NCBI RefSeq assembly: GCF_011927785.1
Contig: NZ_JAATJK010000001.1
Coordinates: 2,232,001 to 2,296,000, forward strand
Source of the DNA: Micromonospora profundi
GTDB taxonomy: Bacteria > Actinomycetota > Actinomycetes > Mycobacteriales > Micromonosporaceae
Length of the DNA: 64,000 bases
Direction of reading: 5' to 3'
Shown here piece after piece: positions 34,517 through 42,141 of this stretch. How positions within the stretch are numbered: position 1 is the first letter of the stretch; each line of letters begins with the position of its first letter. The translations under genes were made by a program, and so were the position numbers. The notes below the pieces were generated by a model. It made no database searches and was not told where the DNA came from. It saw nothing but the letters and a program-made list of their open reading frames with translations.

Positions 34517-35230
34517 CTACACGCGCGGGCCGAGGTCGCCGGTGCGGTGGTGCCGCCGGCAGAGCACCTGGTAGCGCACGTCGGCGGTGGCCGCTGTGTC
34601 GCCGATGACGACCTGCGCGCCCTCGCGGACCACCTGCCCGTCGACGACCCGGGCGTTGAGCAGGCCCTCCCGGCCGCACCAGCAGAGCACCTCGACCTGG
34701 ATGCGGGCCACCTCGTCGGCCAGTTCGAACAGCCGCTGCGCGGCAGGGAACAGGCAGGACCGGAAGTCGGTGGCCAGGCCGAACGCGAACACGTCCACGT
34801 CGTAGCTGTCGACGAGTTCGGCCATCTGCTCGACGTGCTCGACGGAGTAGAGGCCGGCCTCGTCGCAGATCAGGTAGTCGACGCGTACCCCGTCGGCCCA
34901 GCGGCCCCGCACGAGTGCCCGCAGGTCCAGGTCGTCGGTGACCTCGATGGCCTCGTGGGCCAGGCCGATGCGGGTGGTGACCTGCGGGCCCAGCGAGCGG
35001 TCGATGCGGGTGGTGACCAGCCCTCGGCGTCCCTGCCGGGCGTGGTTGTAGTTCATCTGCAACGCCATCGTGGACTTGCCGCAGTCCATCGGCCCCCAGA
35101 AGAACTTCAGCGCCGCGGCGTGCAGGGGACGCCCGTCGGACCCGCTCGCCGCCGCGCACCCGGCCGCGTGGTTCGGGCCGGCGTGCGGGTGGGCCAGGCA
35201 GGTGGGGGCGGTGGCGGCGTCGTCGGTCAC
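34517..35230 (-). CDS. tdk: Thymidine kinase
   Basis: 237 residues. ATP-binding P-loop FFWGPMDCGKSTMALQMNYN at about 44-62, the Asp-Glu Walker B DYLICDEAGLYS, and a C-terminal zinc-binding set (CWCGR ... VLCRRHH). Type II (cytosolic TK1-like) thymidine kinase, phosphorylating thymidine to dTMP in the salvage pathway. The first ~35 residues (APTCLAHPHAGPNHAAGCAA) are an unusual His/Cys-rich extension; an alternative start near LHAAALKFF would give a normal length. Faces the left end of the HerA locus without sharing a promoter region obviously. Confidence 0.9.
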   Translation of the reverse strand: MTDDAATAPTCLAHPHAGPNHAAGCAAASGSDGRPLHAAALKFFWGPMDCGKSTMALQMNYNHARQGRRGLVTTRIDRSLGPQVTTRIGLAHEAIEVTDDLDLRALVRGRWADGVRVDYLICDEAGLYSVEHVEQMAELVDSYDVDVFAFGLATDFRSCLFPAAQRLFELADEVARIQVEVLCWCGREGLLNARVVDGQVVREGAQVVIGDTAATADVRYQVLCRRHHRTGDLGPRV

Positions 35231-35244
35231 GGTCGGGCAGCCTA

Positions 35245-35280
35245 GCCCATCGGCCGACCTGGATAGGTCGGCCGATGGGC
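35245..35280 (-). terminator. Hairpin terminator after the UMF1-type transporter
   Basis: Perfect 16-bp stem (arm GCCCATCGGCCGACCT) with GGAT loop, 8 bases beyond the transporter stop and 15 bases before the thymidine kinase start on the same strand; it insulates the two genes. Confidence 0.8.
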
Positions 35281-35287
35281 GGCGTGC

Positions 35288-36679
35288 TCAGAGCACCCGG
35301 GGCGGCGTGTTTCCGGCGGCGATGATGGCCCGGCGCATCGGTACGGCGAGGAGCAGCAGGAACCCGACCACGAAGAAGATCAGCAGGGAGACCAGACCCA
35401 CCCGGTAGGAGGCGGTGAGCTGGAACACCAGGCCGAACGCGAGCGGGCCGAGCCAGCTGGTGCCCTTGTCGCTGATCTCGTAGAACCCGTAGTACTCGCC
35501 CTCCTTGCCGGCGGGGATGAGCTGGCTGAACAGCGACCGGCTCAGCGCCTGGCTGCCGCCGAGAACAAGGCCGATGGCGGCACCGAGGATCATGAACGGC
35601 ACCGGCGCCTCGGCGGGCAGCCGGAACGCGGCGAGGATCACCACGGTCCAGAGCACCAGGCTGAGCAGCACTGTCTTCCAGGCGCCGATGCGCTTGGCAA
35701 GCGCGCCCAGTGTCAACGCGCCGCCGAAGGCGAGGAACTGCACGAGCAGGATCGTGATGATCAGCGTGCTCTGCTCCAGCCGCAGCTCCTCGGTGCCGTA
35801 CTGGCTGGCCAGGGTGATGACGGTCTGGATGCCGTCGTTGAAGACGAGGAAGGCGAGCAGGAAGTACAGCGTCAGCGGGTACGCCTTGATCTCCCGCATG
35901 GTGCGCCCGAGCTGCCGGAACCCGTCGATGAGCACGTTGCCGCCGCCGGCCAGTGCCGCGACGCTGGGGCGCTCGCGCAACCAGCGCAGCGGCACCAGCG
36001 TGAACAGCGCCCACCACACCCCGGCGGACACGATCGACCAGCGGGCCAGGTCCAGGGTGCGTTGCGGGTCGTCGCCCTTGTCGAGCAGGGTGATCGCGAC
36101 GAGGTTGAGGGCCAGCAGCAGACCGCCGCCGAGGTAGCCCAGGGCCCAGCCGCGGCTGGAGATGCCGTCGCGTTCGTCGGGGCCGCCGAGCTGCGGCAGG
36201 AACGAGTTGTAGACAACGATGGCCGCGCCGAAGGAGATGTTGGCGATCAGGAACAGCGCACCGCCGAGCAGGTAGCGGTCGCCGGTCACGAAGGCCATCA
36301 GGATGGTCGCGCCGGCGCCGGTGAACGCGGCCCCACCGAGCAGCCGCTTCTTGTGCGCCGACCGGTCGGCGATCGCCCCGATGACCGGCAGCACGAACAC
36401 CGTGAGAAACACCGACAGCGAGATCAGGTACGGGTAGTAGGACCCGGCAGCGACCTTGATGCCCAACGGGTAGACGTACCCGTTGCAGGTGTCGGCGCCC
36501 AACTCGCAGCCGGCGGCCAGCTCGGCGACGGTGGTCAGGAACGGGCCGAGGAACACGGTGATGACAGTGGTCTGGAACGCGGAGTTCGCCCAGTCGTAGA
36601 TGTACCAGCCGCTGCGCTCGCGGCGGGTGCTCGCCGGGGGCGGGGTGTCGTCCACCGTGGGGGTCACGGTTTCGGCCAT
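35288..36679 (-). CDS. UMF1/Atg22-family MFS transporter
   Basis: 463 residues with about 12 helices. YIYDWANSAFQTTVITVFLG at the N-terminus and FLPQLGGPDERDGISSRGWA followed by GYLGGGLLLALNL are the signatures of the UMF1 (Atg22-like) branch of MFS, and SLFSQLIPAGKEGEYYGFYE is the third. Yeast Atg22 exports amino acids from the vacuole; bacterial members are uncharacterised permeases. AAGGACC lies before the ATG at 36677-36679. Followed 17 bases downstream on the opposite... on the same strand by its terminator; its upstream neighbour is the GDPD gene, 17 bases away, so the two may form an operon. Confidence 0.88.
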   Translation of the reverse strand: MAETVTPTVDDTPPPASTRRERSGWYIYDWANSAFQTTVITVFLGPFLTTVAELAAGCELGADTCNGYVYPLGIKVAAGSYYPYLISLSVFLTVFVLPVIGAIADRSAHKKRLLGGAAFTGAGATILMAFVTGDRYLLGGALFLIANISFGAAIVVYNSFLPQLGGPDERDGISSRGWALGYLGGGLLLALNLVAITLLDKGDDPQRTLDLARWSIVSAGVWWALFTLVPLRWLRERPSVAALAGGGNVLIDGFRQLGRTMREIKAYPLTLYFLLAFLVFNDGIQTVITLASQYGTEELRLEQSTLIITILLVQFLAFGGALTLGALAKRIGAWKTVLLSLVLWTVVILAAFRLPAEAPVPFMILGAAIGLVLGGSQALSRSLFSQLIPAGKEGEYYGFYEISDKGTSWLGPLAFGLVFQLTASYRVGLVSLLIFFVVGFLLLLAVPMRRAIIAAGNTPPRVL

Positions 36680-36696
36680 CGGGGGTCCTTCGACGA

Positions 36697-37464
36697 TCAG
36701 GCGGCCCAGTGGCCGCGGCTGCGGTAGACGTCGCGCAGCAGGCCGACGTGATCGGTCATGATGCCATCCACACCACGATCAAGTAAGTCGTGCATCTGGG
36801 CAGGTTCGTCGATCGTCCAGACGTGCACCTGAAGGCCGAGACGGTGGCAGTAGTCAAGGAATCGGCGGTCCACCACTGGCACCCGTCCGTAGCGTGGTGG
36901 CACCTGCGCGGCGACCACCGACTCGGGCAGGCGCAGCGGGCGGCCGTGCAGTGAGGCGAGGCGCAGTCGGGCCACTGCGCGCATGCCCAGGCCGGTGGCC
37001 ACCCGCCCCTCGGTGAGCGCGCGCAGCCGGGCCAGCCGGGCGTCGCTGAACGAGGCGAGCAGCACCCGGTCGTTGGCGCCGGCCCGGGCCACGGTGGCCA
37101 CCGTCGGCTCGACGCCGCCGTCGGCCTTCACGTCGATGTTGAAGCGGACCTGCGGCCAGGCACCCAGGACCTCGTCGAGCCGGGGTACGACGGCGGCGCC
37201 GCCGACGCGTACCGAGGCGAGGTCGGCCCAGCTCAGGTCGGCGATGCGCCCCGACTCACCGGTGACCCGTCGCAACGTCGGGTCGTGGAAGATCACCGCG
37301 ACTCCGTCGGCGGTGGCGTGCACGTCGGTCTCCACGTACCGGTAGCCCAGTCCGATGGCGCGGGCGAACGCCTCGGTGGTGTTCTCGTCGCCCTCGGCGG
37401 CGCCGCCACGGTGGGCGAACGCCAGCGGCCCTGGCGCGTCGAGGTAGCCGGGTCGGGTCAGCAC
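36697..37464 (-). CDS. Glycerophosphodiester phosphodiesterase
   Basis: 255 residues from GTG 37462-37464. The GDPD motif AFAHRGGAAEGDENTTEAFA with catalytic His, the metal-binding pair ETDVHATADGVAVIFHDPTL (Glu, Asp, His) and the later NIDVKADG and VHVWTIDEPAQMHDLLDRGV are all present, so it should be an active TIM-barrel hydrolase of glycerophosphodiesters, giving glycerol-3-phosphate. No signal peptide: cytoplasmic. No Shine-Dalgarno is visible but CATACT lies 6-11 bases upstream, fitting a leaderless transcript. It reads on into the UMF1 transporter gene 17 bases downstream. Confidence 0.9.
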   Translation of the reverse strand: MLTRPGYLDAPGPLAFAHRGGAAEGDENTTEAFARAIGLGYRYVETDVHATADGVAVIFHDPTLRRVTGESGRIADLSWADLASVRVGGAAVVPRLDEVLGAWPQVRFNIDVKADGGVEPTVATVARAGANDRVLLASFSDARLARLRALTEGRVATGLGMRAVARLRLASLHGRPLRLPESVVAAQVPPRYGRVPVVDRRFLDYCHRLGLQVHVWTIDEPAQMHDLLDRGVDGIMTDHVGLLRDVYRSRGHWAA

Positions 37465-37546
37465 GCGACGCAGTATGCCTGCCGCCGGTGGACCACGGGT
37501 GGCCTGCCGGCGACGATCGCCGCAACGATGCACAGGCGAAATCGGG

Positions 37547-37576
37547 TTGCCGCAGCGCGAGGGCGGACACTAGATT
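37547..37576 (+). promoter_or_regulatory. Candidate sigma-70-type promoter of the nitroreductase-hemerythrin gene
   Basis: TTGCCG (37547-37552), 18-base spacer, TAGATT (37571-37576). Would give a leader of about 215 bases. The gap 37465-37796 holds no gene, only this promoter and two hairpins. Confidence 0.5.
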
Positions 37577-37644
37577 CGGCGCCGTGACTGCCGGGTCGGC
37601 CATTGGCCACAAACGGACAGGGCACCCGGCGGGCGAGTGACCCC

Positions 37645-37667
37645 CGGGCGGGCCCGAGGCCCGCCCG
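37645..37667 (+). promoter_or_regulatory. Leader hairpin 1
   Basis: CGGGCGGGCC pairs perfectly with GGCCCGCCCG around a CGA loop. It lies within the predicted leader of the nitroreductase-hemerythrin gene and could be an attenuating terminator. Confidence 0.5.
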
Positions 37668-37750
37668 TCTCCGCCCTTCCTCCGTGCTCGGGTTCGCGCT
37701 CACGCGTCGTGTCGTCACCGCCGCGTGGCCGGCCATTCCTGTCTGCCCGT

Positions 37751-37776
37751 GCTCGCCGCGCCGTGTCGCGGCGAGC
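37751..37776 (+). promoter_or_regulatory. Leader hairpin 2
   Basis: GCTCGCCGCG pairs perfectly with CGCGGCGAGC around CCGTGT, ending 20 bases before the start codon and just ahead of the GGGAG ribosome binding site. The position resembles that of the DUF1062 leader hairpin. Confidence 0.5.
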
Positions 37777-37796
37777 CCCTGTTTCCTGGGAGTCAC

Positions 37797-38633
37797 GTGC
37801 CACACAGCTTCAATGACGACATCATCGCGGAGTTCCGCGCCAACGGCGGCCGCGTCGGCGGTTGGTTCGAGAACGCCCGCCTGCTGCTGCTCACCACCAC
37901 CGGGGCGCGTACCGGCGCCCCGCACACCACCCCGCTGGGCTATCTGCCCGACGGCGGGGAGCGGGTCCTGGTCATCGCGTCCGCCGGTGGGGCGCCACGT
38001 GACCCGCAGTGGTTCCGCAACCTGCTGGCCGATCCGCAGGTCACTGTGGAGGACGGGGTCTTCACCTATCGCGCCAGAGCCGACGTGCTGACCGGGGCCG
38101 AACGGGACGCCGTCTTCGCCCGGGCGGTGGCGGCCGACCCCGGTTGGGGCGAGTACCAGGACCGGGCGGGGCGCGCGCTGCCGGTGGTGGCGCTGGAGCC
38201 GCTGCCGGGTCCGCCGACCCCTCCACCAGGCCCGCCGGGTACGGCGCTGATCGCCGTGCACGACGCGTTCCGGCGGGAACTCGCGCTGATCCAGCAGGAG
38301 GTCGACAGGGCCGGGCCGCACGTCGGCGCGCAACTGCGGGTGAACTGCCTGAGCCTGTGCGAGGGACTGCACGGCCACCATGAGCGCGAGGATGCCGGCC
38401 TGTTCGCCTGGCTCGCCGACCAGCGGCCCGACCTGGCCGCCGTGCTGGCCCGGCTCGCCGACGAGCACCGGGCGGTGGCGGCGGCGCTTGACGAATTGCG
38501 CATTGTCCTGGGTACGCCACAGCCGGACCGGGAGGTGCTGCGCCGCGAGGTGGCCCGGCTCACCGACCAGGTACGGGCGCACCTGGCGTACGAGGAGGAG
38601 CAGCTCGTGCCGCTGCTGAACGCCGCCGCCTGA
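37797..38633 (+). CDS. Deazaflavin-type nitroreductase fused to hemerythrin-like domain
   Basis: 278 residues from GTG 37797 (GGGAG four bases upstream). Residues 1-135 (LLLTTTGARTGAPHTTPLGY, DPQWFRNLLADPQVTVEDGV) are the split-barrel domain of F420H2-dependent nitroreductases such as Ddn. A Pro-rich linker (PLPGPPTPPPGPPG) joins a four-helix hemerythrin-like domain at about 155-275 with the expected His/Glu ligands: VHDAFRREL, CEGLHGHHEREDAGLF, DEHRAVAAAL, RAHLAYEEEQLVPLL. The second domain would carry a di-iron centre sensing or binding O2, NO or iron. The fusion suggests redox coupling between F420 and an iron site. Preceded by an unusually long leader with two hairpins. Confidence 0.88.
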   Translation: MPHSFNDDIIAEFRANGGRVGGWFENARLLLLTTTGARTGAPHTTPLGYLPDGGERVLVIASAGGAPRDPQWFRNLLADPQVTVEDGVFTYRARADVLTGAERDAVFARAVAADPGWGEYQDRAGRALPVVALEPLPGPPTPPPGPPGTALIAVHDAFRRELALIQQEVDRAGPHVGAQLRVNCLSLCEGLHGHHEREDAGLFAWLADQRPDLAAVLARLADEHRAVAAALDELRIVLGTPQPDREVLRREVARLTDQVRAHLAYEEEQLVPLLNAAA

Positions 38634-38644
38634 CGCGTACCGGT

Positions 38645-38672
38645 CGGGCTGGCCCTGAGGTGGGTCAGCCCG
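38645..38672. terminator. Hairpin between convergent genes
   Basis: CGGGCTG (38645-38651) pairs with CAGCCCG (38666-38672). It lies after the nitroreductase stop and overlaps the stop of the convergent acyltransferase, so it could serve both directions. Confidence 0.5.
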
Positions 38673-39438
38673 GCCGTCGGCGGTGTACGCGGCTGGTGTC
38701 GCTCGGGCGCCCCGGGTCCACGTACCGGGGCGTGTCGGGCTCGTCGGGGCGCAGCGGGGCGAGGGCATCGGTGAGCGCGTCGATGATCCGGTCGGTGGCC
38801 CGGCGGGCTGCTCCGGGGTCGGAGGCGTTGACCTCGCCCAGGTCGACGGGTTCGCCGAAGTGCACGCGGATCACCGGGCGGCGCCGTATCAGGCGGGCCA
38901 GGCCGCGCAGCATCCCCCGGGGAGCCCGGTAGGGCAGCACCTCGTGGGCGCCCCACTGGGCGACAGGGATGACAGGTGCGCCGCAGTCCAGGGCGAGGCG
39001 GGCGGCGCCGGTCTTGCCCCGTTCGGGCCACATGCCCGGGTCCAGGCCGATGCGCCCCTCCGGGTAGATGAGGATCACCGATCCGGCGGCGACGGCTGTG
39101 GTGGCGGCGTCGAGTGCCCGGTGCACGGCGCTGGTGCCCCGGTCGACCCTGATGTGGCCGGCGTGGCGCATGAGGGTGCCGACCACAGGGGCGCGGAACA
39201 GGCCGGCGGTGGCCATGACGCGGGGGGAGATGCCGCGGATCTGGCAGGCGGCGACCAGCGCCACCGGGTCGAAGGGGCTGATGTGGTTGGCGGCCAGCAC
39301 CAGCGGCCCTCGACGCAGGTGCGCCGGGACGTCGCCGGTGACCTCCAGGCGGGCCACCAGGGCGACCACGGCCCGGGCCAGCAGCTGGGCGCCGCGCCAG
39401 ATCAACGGCGGCTGCCAGGGGGAGTGTGCGGTGTTCAT
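38665..39438 (-). CDS. 1-acyl-sn-glycerol-3-phosphate acyltransferase-like
   Basis: 257 residues. PlsC motifs are clear: block I LVLAANHISPFDPVALVAAC (variant of NHxxxxD) and block III IYPEGRIGLDPGMWPERGKT, followed by GAARLALDCGAPVIPVAQWG. No N-terminal membrane helix, although the first 35 residues are amphipathic. Likely transfers an acyl chain to lysophosphatidic acid or a related acceptor in membrane lipid synthesis. Start ATG 39436-39438; C-terminus is Arg/Pro-rich and unstructured. Convergent with the nitroreductase fusion. Confidence 0.88.
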   Translation of the reverse strand: MNTAHSPWQPPLIWRGAQLLARAVVALVARLEVTGDVPAHLRRGPLVLAANHISPFDPVALVAACQIRGISPRVMATAGLFRAPVVGTLMRHAGHIRVDRGTSAVHRALDAATTAVAAGSVILIYPEGRIGLDPGMWPERGKTGAARLALDCGAPVIPVAQWGAHEVLPYRAPRGMLRGLARLIRRRPVIRVHFGEPVDLGEVNASDPGAARRATDRIIDALTDALAPLRPDEPDTPRYVDPGRPSDTSRVHRRRPG

Positions 39439-39635
39439 CAGCGCGCCATCGTCGCACGCGGCGGTGGGGCCGCGAGGGCGGGTCGGCCGGTTGATCACGC
39501 CGGGCGTCCGGGCCGAAGGGGCTGGGCGGCACACCGGCCGGGTGGGCCGGGCGGCCGGGGTGATCAGGGTCATTGGTCCCGGGCCGGTTCGGGCCCCCCG
39601 GCCCTGCCTCTTTCGCTACGACGAGCAGTAGTATC

Positions 39636-39652
39636 TACTACGTCTCGTAGTA
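39636..39652. promoter_or_regulatory. BlaI/MecI-like operator before cydA
   Basis: Perfect dyad TACTACG-TCT-CGTAGTA, 20 bases before the chosen cydA start. A second, imperfect CTAC-N8-GTAG dyad lies just upstream (39615-39630). The TACTAC/GTAGTA arms are those of BlaI/MecI/CopY-type repressors. Such a repressor gene is not in this window. Confidence 0.65.
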
Positions 39653-39672
39653 TGAATAGCTGGGGGTTTCAG

Positions 39673-41088
39673 GTGGACGCGTTGGACGTCGCCCGGTGGC
39701 AGTTCGGTGTCACCACCGTCTACCACTTTCTCTTCGTGCCGCTGACCATCGGGTTGTCAGTGCTGGTAGCGATCCTCCAGACGATGTGGCACCGCACCGG
39801 CAACGAGCGCTACCTCAAGCTCACCAAGTTCTACGGCAAGCTGTTCCTGATCAACTTTGCGATGGGTGTGGTCACCGGCATCGTGCAGGAGTTCCAGTTC
39901 GGCATGAACTGGAGCGACTACTCCCGCTTCGTCGGCGACATCTTCGGCGCGCCCCTGGCCATCGAGGCGCTCGTCGCCTTCTTCCTCGAATCCACGTTCA
40001 TCGGCTTGTGGATCTTCGGCTGGGACCGGCTGCCCAAGCGCCTGCACCTGGCAAGCATCTGGGCCGCCGCGATCGGCACCAACCTCAGCGCGTACTTCAT
40101 TCTCGCGGCGAACTCGTTCATGCAGAACCCGGTCGGCTTCCGACTCAACCCGGAGACCGGCCGCGCCGAACTGACCGACTTCGTGGCGGTGCTGACGAAC
40201 AAGGTCGCACTGATCACCTTCCCGCACACGCTTGCCGGCTCGTTCCTTGTCGCCGGCTCGCTTGTCGTGGCCGTCGGCCTGTACCACGTGATCCGCAACC
40301 GGGACTCCGCCGACACCGGCGCGTACCGCTTCGCCACGAAGTTCGGCTCCTGGGTGGTCCTGGTGTCCTCCGCCGTCGTCGTGATCACCGGCGACATCCA
40401 GGGCAAGATCATGACTCAGGTGCAGCCGATGAAGATGGCCGCCGCCGAGGGCCTCTACACCACCGAGAGCCCCGCCTCGTTCTCCGTGCTCACGATCGGC
40501 AGCCTCGACGGCAGCCGCGAGGTGTTCGCCCTCAAGATCCCGTACCTGCTGTCGTACCTGGGCACCGGCGACCCGAACGGCACCGTGCACGGCATCAACG
40601 ACCTCCAGGCCCAGTACACGGCCCAGTACGGCGCCGGCAGCTACACCCCGATCATCCCGATCACCTACTGGAGCTTCCGCTTCATGATCGCCTTCGGGTT
40701 GGCCGCCGCCGCCATCGCACTCGTCGTGCTCTGGAGCCAGCGCAAGGGCCGTACGCCCAGCAGCAAGTGGCTGCTGCGCGCCGGGCTTGCCATGCCGGTG
40801 CTGCCGCTGCTCGCCAACTCCTTCGGCTGGATCTTCACCGAGATGGGCCGCCAGCCGTGGATCGTCTTCGGCGAGATGCTCACCCGCGACGGAGTGTCCC
40901 GCAGCGTCTCGCTGGGCGAGGTGTTGACCTCGTTCACCGCCTTCACGCTGATCTACGCCACCCTCGCCGTGATCGAGGTCAAGCTGCTGCTGCGCTACGC
41001 CAAGGCCGGCGTGCCCGACGTCAGCGAACAGCCCCCCATCGACGACACCCACGACGACGCCGAGCGTCCGCTCGCCTTCGCCTACTGA
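39673..41088 (+). CDS. cydA: Cytochrome bd ubiquinol oxidase subunit I
   Basis: About 471 residues. DALDVARWQFGVTTVYHFLF carries the first heme-ligand His; FAMGVVTGIVQEFQFGMNWS and FFLESTFIGLWIFGWDRLPK are conserved helices with the Glu of the heme b595/d site; the quinol loop is short, and GRQPWIV near the end of that loop is diagnostic. Member of the short-Q-loop group usual in actinobacteria. The GTG at 39673 with GGGGG upstream gives the usual CydA N-terminus (DALDVARWQF); an ATG at 39652 would add seven residues but overlaps the operator. Terminal oxidase with high O2 affinity, induced under low oxygen or cytochrome stress. cydB follows after 15 bases. Confidence 0.95.
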   Translation: MDALDVARWQFGVTTVYHFLFVPLTIGLSVLVAILQTMWHRTGNERYLKLTKFYGKLFLINFAMGVVTGIVQEFQFGMNWSDYSRFVGDIFGAPLAIEALVAFFLESTFIGLWIFGWDRLPKRLHLASIWAAAIGTNLSAYFILAANSFMQNPVGFRLNPETGRAELTDFVAVLTNKVALITFPHTLAGSFLVAGSLVVAVGLYHVIRNRDSADTGAYRFATKFGSWVVLVSSAVVVITGDIQGKIMTQVQPMKMAAAEGLYTTESPASFSVLTIGSLDGSREVFALKIPYLLSYLGTGDPNGTVHGINDLQAQYTAQYGAGSYTPIIPITYWSFRFMIAFGLAAAAIALVVLWSQRKGRTPSSKWLLRAGLAMPVLPLLANSFGWIFTEMGRQPWIVFGEMLTRDGVSRSVSLGEVLTSFTAFTLIYATLAVIEVKLLLRYAKAGVPDVSEQPPIDDTHDDAERPLAFAY

Positions 41089-41103
41089 TCCCGGAGCCCC
41101 ATC

Positions 41104-42102
41104 GTGGACCTCACCACCATCTGGTTTCTCCTCGTCGCCGTGCTGTTCACCGGCTATTTCATCCTGGAGGGCTTCGACTTCGGCGTCGGCATGCTGCTGC
41201 CGGTGCTCGGCCGCAACGACCGCGAACGCCGCGTCATGATCAACACGATCGGGCCGGTCTGGGACGGCAACGAGGTGTGGCTGATCACCGCAGGCGGCGC
41301 CATGTTCGCCGCCTTCCCGGAGTGGTACGCCACCCTCTTCTCCGGCTTCTACCTGCCGCTGCTGCTGATCCTGCTGGCCCTCATCGCCCGGGGCGTGGCC
41401 TTCGAATACCGGCACAAGCGCCCCGAGGCGTCCTGGAAGCGCCGCTGGGACACCGCCATCTTCGTCGGCTCACTGCTGCCGGCGATCCTGTGGGGCGTCG
41501 CGTTCGCCAACATCCTGCGCGGCGTGCCGCTGGACGCCGACCACGAGTACGTCGGCGGCCTGTTCAACCTGCTCAACCCGTACGCCCTACTCGGTGGCGC
41601 GACCACCCTCGCGTTGTTCCTCACCCACGGCGCGGTGTTCATCGCCCTGAAGACCACGGGCGACATCCGAGAGCGCGCTGGCGCCCTCGCCGTGCGCCTG
41701 GGCGTCGGCACCGCAGTGCTCGCGGTGGGCTTCCTGACCTGGACGCTCAGCATCCGCTCCAGCCCCGCCGCCGTCGTGCTCGCCGTCGGCGCGGCCGTCG
41801 CCCTGCTCGGTGGTCTCGCCGCCGCCAAGGTACGCCGGGAGGGCTGGGCGTTCACCGGCACCGCCGTGGCGATCGGCCTGGCGGTGGCCACCCTGTTCGC
41901 CGCGCTGTTCCCGAACGTCATGCCGTCCACGTTGGACGTGGCGGGCACCCTGACCACCACCAACGCGGCCTCCACCCCGTACACCCTGAAGATCATGACC
42001 TGGGTGGCGGTGATCTTCACCCCGATCGTGCTGGCCTACCAGGGCTGGACGTACTGGGTGTTCCGCAAGCGCATCGGCGTGGGCAACATCCCGCAGCACT
42101 GA
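41104..42102 (+). CDS. cydB: Cytochrome bd ubiquinol oxidase subunit II
   Basis: 332 residues, GTG start. TIWFLLVAVLFTGYFILEGF then DFGVGMLLPVLGRNDRERRV followed by MINTIGPVWDGNEVWLITAG are canonical CydB signatures, with eight or nine helices. Partner of CydA; forms the quinol-oxidising heterodimer in the membrane. In most actinobacteria the exporter genes cydD/cydC follow; here a methyltransferase on the opposite strand follows instead, separated by a 28-base palindrome. Confidence 0.95.
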   Translation: MDLTTIWFLLVAVLFTGYFILEGFDFGVGMLLPVLGRNDRERRVMINTIGPVWDGNEVWLITAGGAMFAAFPEWYATLFSGFYLPLLLILLALIARGVAFEYRHKRPEASWKRRWDTAIFVGSLLPAILWGVAFANILRGVPLDADHEYVGGLFNLLNPYALLGGATTLALFLTHGAVFIALKTTGDIRERAGALAVRLGVGTAVLAVGFLTWTLSIRSSPAAVVLAVGAAVALLGGLAAAKVRREGWAFTGTAVAIGLAVATLFAALFPNVMPSTLDVAGTLTTTNAASTPYTLKIMTWVAVIFTPIVLAYQGWTYWVFRKRIGVGNIPQH

Positions 42103-42113
42103 GGGACGTGGCC

Positions 42114-42141
42114 CTGACCGACCGCCGCGGCGGTCGGTCAG
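42114..42141. terminator. 28-bp perfect palindrome between cydB and methyltransferase
   Basis: CTGACCGACCGCCG followed by its exact complement, with GTGGC/GCCAC flanks extending the pairing. Starts 12 bases after cydB and contains the methyltransferase stop codon. Probable bidirectional terminator. Confidence 0.75.

Noticed and set aside
39757..41415. 552-codon minus-strand frame opposite cydA
   Set aside because: cydA is unmistakable; the antisense frame is His/Asp/Glu/Gly-rich shadow.
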